This document shows positions 29,440-38,409 of a DNA stretch of 64,000 nt, in pieces (position 1 is the stretch's first letter; each line of letters begins with the position of its first letter). The notes below the pieces were generated by a model, which did no database searches, was not told the DNA's origin, and saw nothing but the letters and a program-made list of their open reading frames with translations. Both the position numbers and the translations under genes were made by a program. The DNA lies in contig NZ_CP053837.1 in the NCBI RefSeq assembly GCF_013201705.1, positions 992,001 through 1,056,000 on the forward strand, written 5' to 3'. The DNA comes from Aliarcobacter faecis. GTDB lineage: Bacteria > Campylobacterota > Campylobacteria > Campylobacterales > Arcobacteraceae.

Positions 29440-30292
29440 AAAAATTGATTTTTTAATCTCTATTTCTATAGTTTTTATTTTTTCTTTATCAATTATTTTA
29501 TATTTGAACTATTATTTTACTTCTACAATCTATTTTACAAATGAACAATATTTAGTTTTTGAACTTTTTTTACTTTTTATAGGAGTTCTTATATTTCTTT
29601 TTTTCTCAAGCTCTTTGATAAAATATACTTTCAAAAGTGATGAAAAGTTAGAAAAAGATATAAAAAATACTATTCATGAGTTAAATATACCAGTTTCAAC
29701 GATAAAAATGAATGTTCAGCTTTTGAAAAAAAGTTTAAAAGAGGAGAAAAATTTAGTTAGAGTTGAAAGAATAAGCAAAGCAAATGAAAATCTTTTAAAA
29801 TTGTATGAAAATTTGGAGTATGAATTTAAAAAAGAGATTGATAAAATAGAGCTAGAGGAGTTTTATTTAGAGGATATTATAAAAATATCTTTGGATAAAT
29901 TTGAAGATATAAAAAAAGATACAATAATTGAAACAAACATTCAAAATCCTCTTTTATATTGTGATTATAATGGTTTTTTGATGGCTTTTGATAATCTTTT
30001 TTCAAATGCAATAAAATATAATGATAAGGAAAACCCATATATAAAAATTGAGCTAAATGATACAATTTTATCAATATTTAATAAGGGTGAGAAGATTGAT
30101 ACGAAAAATATTATGTTAGTTTTTGATAGATATTTTCAAGAAGATTCACAAAATAGTGGCTTTGGTTTGGGCTTAGCAATAGTAAAAGAGTTTTGTGATA
30201 AGTATAAAATATCAATAAATATTGAAACCTTGAAAGATGGAACAAAAATAAATCTTAATCTTAAAAATATTTTAAGAAAGGAGAAATTATGA
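29429..30292 (+). CDS. Sensor histidine kinase
   Basis: The 287-residue protein starts at a TTG inside the regulator gene, behind GGAATAGGG. Two membrane helices (~7-28 and ~42-63) flank only about 14 external residues, so sensing must be intramembrane or through a partner. There is no HAMP. The H box is TIHELNIPVSTIK with phospho-His83, the N box is FDNLFSNAIKYND, and the G box is GFGLGLAIVKEF. It should phosphorylate the adjacent regulator. Its stop overlaps the S24 gene start (ATGA). Confidence 0.92.
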   Translation: MNSKKIDFLISISIVFIFSLSIILYLNYYFTSTIYFTNEQYLVFELFLLFIGVLIFLFFSSSLIKYTFKSDEKLEKDIKNTIHELNIPVSTIKMNVQLLKKSLKEEKNLVRVERISKANENLLKLYENLEYEFKKEIDKIELEEFYLEDIIKISLDKFEDIKKDTIIETNIQNPLLYCDYNGFLMAFDNLFSNAIKYNDKENPYIKIELNDTILSIFNKGEKIDTKNIMLVFDRYFQEDSQNSGFGLGLAIVKEFCDKYKISINIETLKDGTKINLNLKNILRKEKL

Positions 30293-30663
30293 GTTTAAAA
30301 TTAGAGTATCACCAAAATATTAATGGCAAGATTGTAAAAAAAGAGTTAGAGTTTTCTAAAGATTTACTAAAAGATAAATATAGTTTAAACTCTCTTTTTG
30401 TAACTATGGTTGATGGGCAATCTATGGAACCAGATATTTTACATGGCTCTTTAGTAGTTGCTGATTTAAGTCAAAAAGATTTTTTGGCTGATGCTATATT
30501 TTTGATTTATAAAGATAATAATATGTGGATAAAAAAGGCAAAAATTATAGAAAATAAGAACTATTTTGTCTCTATAAATCCAAGCTATTCTCATCTTAAA
30601 TATAAACTTGAAGATTGTAGAGTTATAGCAAAAGTTCTTTTAACTTTTAAAACTTCAAATTAA
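30289..30663 (+). CDS. S24-family (LexA/UmuD-like) peptidase without a DNA-binding domain
   Basis: The 124-residue protein is a lone S24 fold with MVDGQSMEPDILHGSLVVAD, where Ser45 is the expected nucleophile. IFLIYKDNNMWIKKAKI contains the Lys82/83 general base. The residues before the fold are too few for a repressor helix-turn-helix, and UmuD-like cleavage context is not obvious. It is coupled by a 4-nt overlap to the kinase gene, which is unusual for this family and suggests it works with or on the two-component system. A signal-peptidase-like role is less likely because there is no membrane segment. Confidence 0.8.
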   Translation: MSLKLEYHQNINGKIVKKELEFSKDLLKDKYSLNSLFVTMVDGQSMEPDILHGSLVVADLSQKDFLADAIFLIYKDNNMWIKKAKIIENKNYFVSINPSYSHLKYKLEDCRVIAKVLLTFKTSN

Positions 30664-30798
30664 TATTTTTAATAAATTATAAAAAAGAGCTCAAACTTTA
30701 ATATCTTTATAAATTATCTTATACTAATATTTTTAGTTATTTAATTTTCTAATTTGAAATATTAAATATATAGATAATACTAAAATAAAGAGCTTTCC

Positions 30799-33700
30799 AT
30801 GAATAACTTTCCAATAGACTTAATAAATAAAAACATAAATAAAGAAGTTCAAGAGATAAAAGGAAGGTTAAAACTTTTAAACTATAAAAGTAATGATTTA
30901 TATGGAAATACAGATGGGAATTATTCAATATATAATTTAGAAGGGAAAAGTGGAGTAAATAAAGTATATGAATATGAGATAACCTTTATAAGTAATGAAA
31001 GAATAGAAGTAGAAGATATAGTAGATACAGATGTAGAGATAGTTTTAGAGGATTTAGTAAATTTAAAATCTTGTAAAACAATCTTTGGAAAGATTTATAA
31101 AGCTAGTGAAGATAGTATAGTATCAAATAAATATATGTATAAAATAGAAGTAGTACATCCAATATACTATTTGGGATTAAATAATAAATATGAGATATAT
31201 CATAGTCTAAGTGCAACAGATATTATAAATAAAATAGTAACAAGATATAGAGCCTTATTAAATATTTCATTAGAGATAAGAGTAGATAATATAAAATATC
31301 CAATAAAAGATTATACAACCCAATATAATCAAAGTGATTTAGAGTTTATCTTAATGCTTTGTGAAGAAGAGGGATACTCTTTAATATTTAAAGAAGATGA
31401 TAATAGTAGCTTTAAAATAGTATTGTGTGAATTAAATGATTATGTAGAGAAAATAGATAGTAAGATATTGTGTACATATAATCATAAAATAGAGTTTAAA
31501 GCAAGTAAACATATAGAAGATTACTATGATAAGAATAATCCAAGCCAAGAGTATAAAATAGAGAAAACAAAGGTAGTAACTAGTAGTAAGATAAAAGATA
31601 ATGCAAGTAGTAAACAATTAAGAAATGATATAGAAAAAGAGAGCTTTAGAGATAAACTAAACTTGTTAAATGAAAGCTTGTATGAAGATTTAAATAGATA
31701 CACAAATATAGATACAAATAAAGAGTATAGTCAATCAAATATAATAGAAGCAGTTTCAAATGAATTAATAGTAAAAGATAGTTTAAATGCCTTAATAGTA
31801 AGTGAAAAAGAGAATAAAGAAGAAGATGTAATAATAATAGAAGTAAACTATAAAGCATACTTTCCAAATGCCTTAGAAGAGTATTCAAAACTAAATGATA
31901 TAAAAGATATAAACTCAAATATGCAATATAGTGTAGAGTTTAAAGCAATCCCAAAAGATATAATATATAAACCCAAAGTTACAATAAAAAAACCAAAGAT
32001 ATATGGAGTACAAACAGCAATAGTAACATCACAAGATGTAAATAACTCACCAATAAACCAAAATCAAAATAGTATAGATGTAGATGAAGAAGGAAGAGTA
32101 AGAGTACTGTTTCATTTTGAAAGAAATAAAACAACCTCTTGTTACTTAAGAGTATCAAATCTATCTAGTGGAAATAATTATGGCTCACAATTTATTCCAA
32201 GAGTAAATAGTGAAGTAATAGTAAGCTTTGTAAATGGTAACCCAGATTGCCCAATAATAATAGGAACTTTGTATAATGGTGAGAATAAAATACCTTACCC
32301 ACTTCCAGCTAATAAAACAAAAAGTTATATAAGAACATATACAACTCCTCAATATGAAAATGATGAAGGATATAATGAAATACTCTTTGATGATATTCAA
32401 GGAAATGAAAAACTAAATATTCAAGCTCAAAAAGATATGAATACTCTAATACTAAATGATGAAACAAAAATAGTTAAACATAATCAAAGTAATCTAATAG
32501 AGAATGATAAAAAAGAAGATGTAAATAATAACTCAAACTTAAATGTAAAATCAGACTATACAATAAATGTAAATAAAAACCTAACACAAAGTGTAGAAGA
32601 AGAGAAAATAACAACTGTAAATAAAGATTATAATATTTATGCTAATGAAGATTTAAATATAAGAGTAAAAAACACAATAAAACAACTAATAGAAAAGGAT
32701 TTTATACAAAAAGTAAAAGGTAATAAAATAGAACATGTAGAAAAAGATGTAAAACTAAAATACCTTCAAAATCTCTTTAAACAAATAGATAAAGATTTTA
32801 GAATTGATGTAAAAGAGAACTTTCACACTAAAGCAAATACAATTAAAATAGAAGCCCAAACTATAGAGTTAATTTCAGATACAGAAGTAAACCTAAAAGG
32901 TGCTAATAATAATCTAATAGTAAACCCAAATGGTATTTTTATGAATGCTCCTTTGGTAAATACAAACTCTATTTACTTTGGTGCTTTTGCTAATGAAGTT
33001 GAAAAAGTAGATATGGATAATAACACAGCAAATATGCAAAGTAATGACCCTGATAGTTACTCAAATAACTCTACAATTAAAGAGAATACAGTAGGAATAG
33101 TATTTTTTAGACCAAAAGAAAATTATATAGGTGAATATGGTTTTGATTGGTTAAGACAAAATGAAACTTCAAGTATTTTTGAAAGAGATTATGAAAAAAT
33201 ATTGGAAGATAAAGAAGGAATAAATAAAGCTGACCAATATAAAAAAATGAAAGAAGATTATAATAATGAAATTATAAACTTAGATAGTGGGAAATCTTAT
33301 GAGTATTATATTCCAAAGATGACACTCTACCCAAAAACTCCAGCAGATTTACAGATATATTGTAATAACTATGAAGAAGTAGAGTTTGAATCAACAAACC
33401 CTAACTTAATAGTAAAAAAGAATAGTAATCAAACTATATCTTTTGGTACAAAAGGGGAGATAAGTAGTGATGCATATATAGTAGCAAAACGAAATGGAAA
33501 AACAGTAGGGAAAGTACAGCTTTTAGCAAATAGTAAAGCTAATAGATATGAAGTTGATATTATATTTGTAGGATTAAAAACTTTTTTAAATGGAGAAAAA
33601 GAGATAGATGGAAACTATTTAAAAAAATTAAATATAGAAGATGAGATAAAAAGACATTTAGGACAAGCCTATATAAAAGCAAATATTACTATATTAGAAA

Positions 33701-34146
33701 ACTCTTTTACTATTAATAATGATAAAGAGCTTGAAGATTATACTTTTACTAGCAATAAAAGATATTTTCAAATTCTTCCCGACCCAAATGATTATATCTT
33801 ACCAAGATTTGATAAAGCCTACCCACAATATAAAAATCATATAAAGATATTTTTTACAAAAGAAGAAGCTAAACTTTTACATAATGAATATTATGGATTA
33901 GCAGATGGAATTGGAGTTAAAAGTGCAACAATATTTGGGAAAAGAGGGAGTGATAGAAGAGTAAGTCATGAATTAATGCATGCTTTAGGATTACATCACA
34001 CTTTTAGTGAAGAAAATAAATACTATTTTAAAAAATATTTAACACTAAATATAATGGATTATTTTAATGCTACACCTAAAAACTTCTCTTGGCACTATCA
34101 ATGGAGAACTATGCAAAATAATTCATCAGTAAGGAAAGAGAGATGA
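30799..34146 (+). CDS. Type VI secretion VgrG spike with C-terminal metzincin-type protease
   Basis: The 1115-residue protein starts with the gp27-like hub of VgrG (~30-400). It continues with the gp5 OB fold (~420-520: VDEEGRVRVLFHF, RVSNLSSGNNYGSQFIPRVNSEV) and a beta-helical needle with repeated short Asn/Lys-rich strands to ~735. After that comes a ~380-residue extension not found in structural VgrGs. It includes an Ig-like segment (~840-930) and a zinc protease domain with HELMHALGLHH (H1057, E1058, H1061, H1067) and the Met-turn NIMDY (M1086), the metzincin signature. I infer an evolved VgrG delivering a protease effector to rival cells. Isoleucine codons are strikingly ATA-rich. No other type VI genes are in the window. 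The next gene overlaps by 4 nt. Confidence 0.9.
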   Translation: MNNFPIDLINKNINKEVQEIKGRLKLLNYKSNDLYGNTDGNYSIYNLEGKSGVNKVYEYEITFISNERIEVEDIVDTDVEIVLEDLVNLKSCKTIFGKIYKASEDSIVSNKYMYKIEVVHPIYYLGLNNKYEIYHSLSATDIINKIVTRYRALLNISLEIRVDNIKYPIKDYTTQYNQSDLEFILMLCEEEGYSLIFKEDDNSSFKIVLCELNDYVEKIDSKILCTYNHKIEFKASKHIEDYYDKNNPSQEYKIEKTKVVTSSKIKDNASSKQLRNDIEKESFRDKLNLLNESLYEDLNRYTNIDTNKEYSQSNIIEAVSNELIVKDSLNALIVSEKENKEEDVIIIEVNYKAYFPNALEEYSKLNDIKDINSNMQYSVEFKAIPKDIIYKPKVTIKKPKIYGVQTAIVTSQDVNNSPINQNQNSIDVDEEGRVRVLFHFERNKTTSCYLRVSNLSSGNNYGSQFIPRVNSEVIVSFVNGNPDCPIIIGTLYNGENKIPYPLPANKTKSYIRTYTTPQYENDEGYNEILFDDIQGNEKLNIQAQKDMNTLILNDETKIVKHNQSNLIENDKKEDVNNNSNLNVKSDYTINVNKNLTQSVEEEKITTVNKDYNIYANEDLNIRVKNTIKQLIEKDFIQKVKGNKIEHVEKDVKLKYLQNLFKQIDKDFRIDVKENFHTKANTIKIEAQTIELISDTEVNLKGANNNLIVNPNGIFMNAPLVNTNSIYFGAFANEVEKVDMDNNTANMQSNDPDSYSNNSTIKENTVGIVFFRPKENYIGEYGFDWLRQNETSSIFERDYEKILEDKEGINKADQYKKMKEDYNNEIINLDSGKSYEYYIPKMTLYPKTPADLQIYCNNYEEVEFESTNPNLIVKKNSNQTISFGTKGEISSDAYIVAKRNGKTVGKVQLLANSKANRYEVDIIFVGLKTFLNGEKEIDGNYLKKLNIEDEIKRHLGQAYIKANITILENSFTINNDKELEDYTFTSNKRYFQILPDPNDYILPRFDKAYPQYKNHIKIFFTKEEAKLLHNEYYGLADGIGVKSATIFGKRGSDRRVSHELMHALGLHHTFSEENKYYFKKYLTLNIMDYFNATPKNFSWHYQWRTMQNNSSVRKER

Positions 34147-34937
34147 TAAAACTATTAATAAGTCTAAGCTTACTTTTTACTATAAGCTTTGCAGATAATT
34201 TATATAAAGAGATAAAAGGAGAAAAGATGTCTGAAGTATTTAATATTAAAGAGTTTAAAGAGAAAAGTCCAAATGGAGAAGATTACTTTTTTACAGATAA
34301 AGATGGATTTAAAATAGAGTGGAGTCAATATCGACATGAAAATGAGTATGCCCAAAGGAGAACTTATCCTAAACCCTCATTTTTATCTGAATATAAAGAG
34401 TATGATGAAAATGGAAAAATAAAACGTTATCAGCTTTGGGCAAGAGGGTATTTTATAAAAGAACTCCATTTTGATAAAGAGGGAAATATAGTAAAAACAA
34501 TAAATGCAGATGATGATTATAAAATCCAATTAGGTGAAGTATTAGATATATTTAAAAAAGAGTTTCCAAATATAGATTTACATAGGAAATATTGGAAAGA
34601 TAAAAAAGGAACATATATAAAAAGAAAAAAAATAGATAGACTTGAAGATATAGCTGATGGTTTATCTGTACGAGAAATTTTTTGGGAAGAACTTGTAAAA
34701 GAGCATAATTTTTATGGAAATGATATAAATAATCTAAAGTTCCCAATGCAAGTTTATGTAATAAACTTTTTTACAGAAGAAGAGAATGATAAATACCTTT
34801 ATATAAACTCATTTGTAATAGATGCAAATAGTGCAAAACCACTTTTATATGTAAAATCTTATTATATAAGTGATTGGGATTATGTAGAAAAAGATAGCAA
34901 TCCAACTATACTAGATAAATATTATAAAAATAGATAG
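34143..34937 (+). CDS. Secreted protein of unknown function, candidate immunity to the VgrG protease
   Basis: The 264-residue protein has a clear Sec signal peptide (MIKLLISLSLLFTISFA, cut about residue 17-18), so it is periplasmic; no lipobox cysteine follows. The mature part is rich in Tyr, Lys and Asp and contains YKEYDENGKIKRYQLWARGY, a stretch reminiscent of MORN/toxin-antitoxin YwqK-type beta repeats. I recognise no family. It overlaps the vgrG stop by 4 nt (ATGA), the classic arrangement for an effector and its cognate immunity protein. A periplasmic location would match a protease delivered to the periplasm. The immunity role is inference from position and localisation only. Confidence 0.7.
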   Translation: MIKLLISLSLLFTISFADNLYKEIKGEKMSEVFNIKEFKEKSPNGEDYFFTDKDGFKIEWSQYRHENEYAQRRTYPKPSFLSEYKEYDENGKIKRYQLWARGYFIKELHFDKEGNIVKTINADDDYKIQLGEVLDIFKKEFPNIDLHRKYWKDKKGTYIKRKKIDRLEDIADGLSVREIFWEELVKEHNFYGNDINNLKFPMQVYVINFFTEEENDKYLYINSFVIDANSAKPLLYVKSYYISDWDYVEKDSNPTILDKYYKNR

Positions 34938-35081
34938 AAAACTCAATAAATTGGTAAGTTTGATATTATGTAATATTTGCACAAAGTTTTTACTATGTTA
35001 ATATATTTATTTAGTAAGACTATTGAAAATATTACTTTTTTATTAAATTAATTTTATAGTTATATTTTAGAACCAATTATG

Positions 35082-35111
35082 AAAAAAAGGAGCTAAATAG
35101 CTCCTTTTTTT
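35082..35111. terminator. Bidirectional terminator closing the VgrG unit
   Basis: AAAAAAAGGAGCTA (35082-35095) pairs with TAGCTCCTTTTTTT (35098-35111), giving T7 on either strand. It separates the plus-strand candidate immunity gene from the converging DsrE-like gene. The spacer 34938-35081 before it holds only AT-rich sequence with no feature I can assign. Confidence 0.9.
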
Positions 35112-35115
35112 AGGT

Positions 35116-35544
35116 TTAGTAGCTTAAATTTTGGTAATCTTTATCTAAAAGTCTATCAGCAACAACAGGTGGTTTTGCTACACTTACATTTTCTATTAAA
35201 TCAGCTTCTGTTTTACTAGCATTTGGTAAAAATAGTGGGCAAACTTCAACTTTCGCACCATTTTTTATTAGCTCTTCTAACATCATTTTGGGAGATTTAT
35301 CTTGAGGTTTTAATTTTGGACTAGAGCTATCTTTTAAAGCAAGATTTGCTGCATGAGAGCATAAAACCATGTTTATCTCTTTCCCCTTTTTTAGTGTCAT
35401 TGCACTTAAAACCATTCCCATCATCTGTGTTTCAGCACTTTCTGAAGTTAATAGTACATTTAACCCTTTTGCACTATTATCATTTGCATTTGCAGTAGTT
35501 CCTAAAATTAAAATGGCACTTAAACTTAATAATATTTTTTTCAT
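35116..35544 (-). CDS. Periplasmic DsrE-like protein
   Basis: The 142-residue protein begins with a signal peptide (MKKILLSLSAILILGTTANA, cut near residue 20-21). The mature part follows the DsrE/DsrF fold: strand NVLLTS, a helix, strand INMVLCSHAANLAL, then a helix with MMLEELIKNGAKVEVCPLFLPN. Cytoplasmic DsrE proteins relay sulfur through cysteines; here Cys lie in VLCSHA and EVCPLF. A periplasmic thiol or sulfur-binding role is inferred. It lies downstream of a membrane protein gene on the same strand but has a terminator between them. Confidence 0.75.
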   Translation of the reverse strand: MKKILLSLSAILILGTTANANDNSAKGLNVLLTSESAETQMMGMVLSAMTLKKGKEINMVLCSHAANLALKDSSSPKLKPQDKSPKMMLEELIKNGAKVEVCPLFLPNASKTEADLIENVSVAKPPVVADRLLDKDYQNLSY

Positions 35545-35623
35545 AAATTAATCCTTTTATATAATTCTTTTAATTAATAATTAAAAGTTATTGATTTTAT
35601 ATAATTAATACTTATTTATAGAT

Positions 35624-35645
35624 AAAAAGAGCAAAAGCTCTTTTT
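35624..35645 (-). terminator. Terminator after the ten-helix membrane protein gene
   Basis: AAAAAGAGC (35624-35632), loop AAAA, GCTCTTTTT (35637-35645). On the minus strand the stem begins at the stop codon of the upstream gene and ends in T5. Confidence 0.8.
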
Positions 35646-36804
35646 AGAATGAGAATTTTTTGTAAAGCCTAAAAAATAGTTTAATTGTAACTACTTGAAT
35701 ATAGATAAAAGGAATCATAAGTATAAAATAGATTATTGAATATTTATCAATAATACTATTATGAACAAGACCAATGTTTATAAAAAACATTCCAAAAACA
35801 AAAAAAGCAACACCAGGGCAAATAAGAGCAAAACTTAGAGCTGATTTCTCATTTGATTTGATAAATTTCTCAAAATATCCAAGTTTTTTCATAATTTGAT
35901 AACCTAAAACTCCAAAAATTATCTGTAAACTTAAAATAGTAGAAGTTAAAACAAAAAGAGAAGGTTTATCACTTGTAGCATTTAAATTGTGTTCAAGTCC
36001 AAAAGTAAGTCTTATAAAAGTAATTCCTAGAAGTGTTAAAATAGGAATTATAATCCAAAGTGAAGGAGCTGTTTCAATATTAATTCCTTGTTCAAACATA
36101 TTTTTGAAGCCCAAAATAATTTTTATAAAAATTAAAACTATAGAAATACTTGCAAAGAAAATTGCAAAAAATATTCCAATAGAATTTACAATAATATTTG
36201 AACTCATAGCACCAGGAGCAGCAAATCCAACTGCTACCATAGATAAAGCAAAAATTGAAATCATTTGTGTAAGATTATTGTTTTTTGTAAAATCAAAATC
36301 ACCTTTTATAATTAATCTTGAAAAATAATCAAAGAATATTTTTAAAGCAAAATAGCCATTTATTGCAAATCCTAAAAGAGCAAAAGGGAATAGATATTCA
36401 ACTATACTCCATAATTTTGGTATAAAAACTGCACCTAAAACAAAAGCTACATTTATACTCATTGTATAAGTTAAAGGTAGAGTCATAAGACTAATTTGCC
36501 CATTTGATGTTATTAAAGATTTATAACTTTCACTTTTTTTATATAATAAAAACTGTTTTGTATTCCAAATAAGAAGTTTAAAATGAATTAAAGCAAATGC
36601 AAAAATAAATACTAAAGAAAAAGCAGTTATAAAGCTAATATAATCACCTTTTTCTAAGGCTTGAAAAATATATTCAAAAGTTGCCATTGGAGTAGTTGGA
36701 TGAGGAACTAAAAACATTAAATACATAAAAAATGAGACACTAAGTCCACCTGCGCCTAAAGCACTTAAAAAACAAGTTGGAGAAAATCTTTCTCTTAAAA
36801 TCAT
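35644..36804 (-). CDS. Ten-helix membrane protein, TDT/SLAC1-like (possible TsoY family)
   Basis: The 386-residue protein is almost wholly hydrophobic with about ten membrane helices. The N-terminal ERFSPTCFLSALGAGGLSVSFFMYLMFLVPHP and the mid-protein GFAAPGAMSSN look like the TDT/SLAC1-related group that databases call TsoY family (seleno)proteins in Campylobacterota. I recall that name but cannot verify it. Substrates of TDT relatives include tellurite, malate and sulfite. A DsrE-like gene lies 99 nt downstream on the same strand, which hints weakly at sulfur chemistry. No in-frame TGA was noticed. Confidence 0.5.
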   Translation of the reverse strand: MILRERFSPTCFLSALGAGGLSVSFFMYLMFLVPHPTTPMATFEYIFQALEKGDYISFITAFSLVFIFAFALIHFKLLIWNTKQFLLYKKSESYKSLITSNGQISLMTLPLTYTMSINVAFVLGAVFIPKLWSIVEYLFPFALLGFAINGYFALKIFFDYFSRLIIKGDFDFTKNNNLTQMISIFALSMVAVGFAAPGAMSSNIIVNSIGIFFAIFFASISIVLIFIKIILGFKNMFEQGINIETAPSLWIIIPILTLLGITFIRLTFGLEHNLNATSDKPSLFVLTSTILSLQIIFGVLGYQIMKKLGYFEKFIKSNEKSALSFALICPGVAFFVFGMFFINIGLVHNSIIDKYSIIYFILMIPFIYIQVVTIKLFFRLYKKFSF

Positions 36805-36919
36805 TTATAATCCTTTGTTAAATTTTTAAAATATTGTAGGGAATAATATATTAAAAACTTATGAAATATAAATAAGTAAATATTATGAATAATATTAGAG
36901 TTGCTCCTAAAAATAGTAG

Positions 36920-37588
36920 TTAATTGTTTTTTAGTATTTTAAAATACTCTTCTCTACTTATCTCATAAGCTCCCAAGCTTTCAAGATGAGAATTATAAAC
37001 TTGACAATCTATAAGTTTTATTTCATTCTCTTTAGCCCAAAGACATAAATGGTAAAAAGCAACTTTTGAAGCATCATTTACAAGGCTAAACATACTCTCT
37101 CCACAAAAAACATCTCCAATAATAAGTCCATAAAGCCCACCAACAAGCTTATCATTGAGATAAACTTCAATACTATTTGCAACTTCTAAATTATATAATT
37201 GTGTATAGGCATAAATAAACTCATCACTTATCCAAGTATCACTTTCATGTTTTCTTTTTACATTTGAACAATTTTTTATAACTTCAAGAAAATTTGTATT
37301 TGATTTTACAATAAAGCCTTTATTTAGTATTGATTTTTTAAGGCTTTTTGATATTTTCATCTCATCAGGTTTTAAAACCATTCTTTTTTGTGGACTATAC
37401 CAGTTTATATAACCATAATCATCTATAAACCAGGGGAAAAGACCATTATAGTAAGCATTTACTAATCTTTGTGGGTGAAAATCTCCACCAATAGCAACTA
37501 AATCATCTCCCATTTGTTCTAAATTTGGGAAATCAAAACTATCATCATCAAGTAAATATATTTTGTGTTTGTTATCTAATAATTTCAT
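36920..37588 (-). CDS. aat: Leucyl/phenylalanyl-tRNA-protein transferase
   Basis: The 222-residue protein transfers Leu or Phe from tRNA to proteins with N-terminal Arg/Lys, marking them for ClpS/ClpAP turnover. The family core is plain: NAYYNGLFPWF, INWYSPQKRMVL, SDTWISDEFIYAYTQLYNL, NSIEVYLNDKLVGGLYGLIIGDVFCGESMFS and LIDCQVYNSHLESLGAYEISREEY. Length is normal. It is a single gene, divergent from the pseudouridine synthase gene. Confidence 0.96.
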   Translation of the reverse strand: MKLLDNKHKIYLLDDDSFDFPNLEQMGDDLVAIGGDFHPQRLVNAYYNGLFPWFIDDYGYINWYSPQKRMVLKPDEMKISKSLKKSILNKGFIVKSNTNFLEVIKNCSNVKRKHESDTWISDEFIYAYTQLYNLEVANSIEVYLNDKLVGGLYGLIIGDVFCGESMFSLVNDASKVAFYHLCLWAKENEIKLIDCQVYNSHLESLGAYEISREEYFKILKNN

Positions 37589-37649
37589 TTTGGCATTTTA
37601 GTTAAAAATATGTTAATATCCAAAAAATTAATTAGGAATTAAAGATTTT

Positions 37650-38348
37650 ATGAAAAGATTAGATGCACTTTTATCAAATTTGGGATATTGTAGCAGAAGT
37701 GAGACAAAGTTATTTTTAAAACAAAATGAAGTTTTAATAAAAAATCAAAGAGTTTTTAATCCTACTTCTAAAGCAAATCATTGTGATGTTCTTGTAAATA
37801 ATGAAGCTCTTGATAGTGAAAAAATTTTAATTTTATTAAATAAACCAAGTGGATATATATGTTCACATAATGATGCAGGAAAACTTATATATTCACTTCT
37901 TCCAAGAAGATATCAAAATAGAAATCCAAAAATATCAACTATTGGAAGACTTGATATTGATACAACAGGAGCTATTTTATTAACAGATGATGGAGAGTTA
38001 AATCATAAATTGACAAGTCCAAAAAAAGATGTAAAAAAAGTGTATGAAGTAAGTTTAGAAAAACCATTAAATGGAGATGAAAAAGAGCTATTTGCTAGTG
38101 GAAAAGTGCTTTTAAATGGTGAAGAAAAGCCACTAAAGCCAGCTATTTTAAAAGAGATTACTCCTACTTTAGTTCATCTTGAAATAGTTGAAGGAAAATA
38201 TCATCAAGTAAAAAGAATGTTTGCTTATACAAAAAATAGGGTGATAAAACTTCATAGATTGGAATTTTCAGGCTTTAGAGTTGATGAGATGGAAGAAGGT
38301 GCTTTTAAGATAATAGATGATTTCAATATAAAATCTTACAATTTGTAA
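37650..38348 (+). CDS. 16S/23S rRNA pseudouridine synthase (RsuA/RluB/RluE family)
   Basis: The 232-residue protein carries an N-terminal S4 RNA-binding domain (MKRLDALLSNLGYCSRSE, ~1-60) and a catalytic domain with the family motif TIGRLDIDTTGAILLTDDGEL holding the nucleophilic Asp, then GKYHQVKRMFAYTKNRVIKLHR. The short length and S4 domain place it with RsuA/RluB rather than RluA. Which uridine it modifies cannot be decided from sequence. Confidence 0.92.
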   Translation: MKRLDALLSNLGYCSRSETKLFLKQNEVLIKNQRVFNPTSKANHCDVLVNNEALDSEKILILLNKPSGYICSHNDAGKLIYSLLPRRYQNRNPKISTIGRLDIDTTGAILLTDDGELNHKLTSPKKDVKKVYEVSLEKPLNGDEKELFASGKVLLNGEEKPLKPAILKEITPTLVHLEIVEGKYHQVKRMFAYTKNRVIKLHRLEFSGFRVDEMEEGAFKIIDDFNIKSYNL

Positions 38349-38409
38349 TGCTTTTATAAGAATTTAAAAGTTTTGGTTATAATTAAAAAAATAGAGTTTT
38401 GGAGATAAA

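Noticed and set aside
28777-34937. A complete type VI secretion cluster or prophage around vgrG
   Set aside because: No hcp, tss, PAAR, baseplate, tail or integrase genes were found on either side; neighbours are ordinary chromosomal genes.
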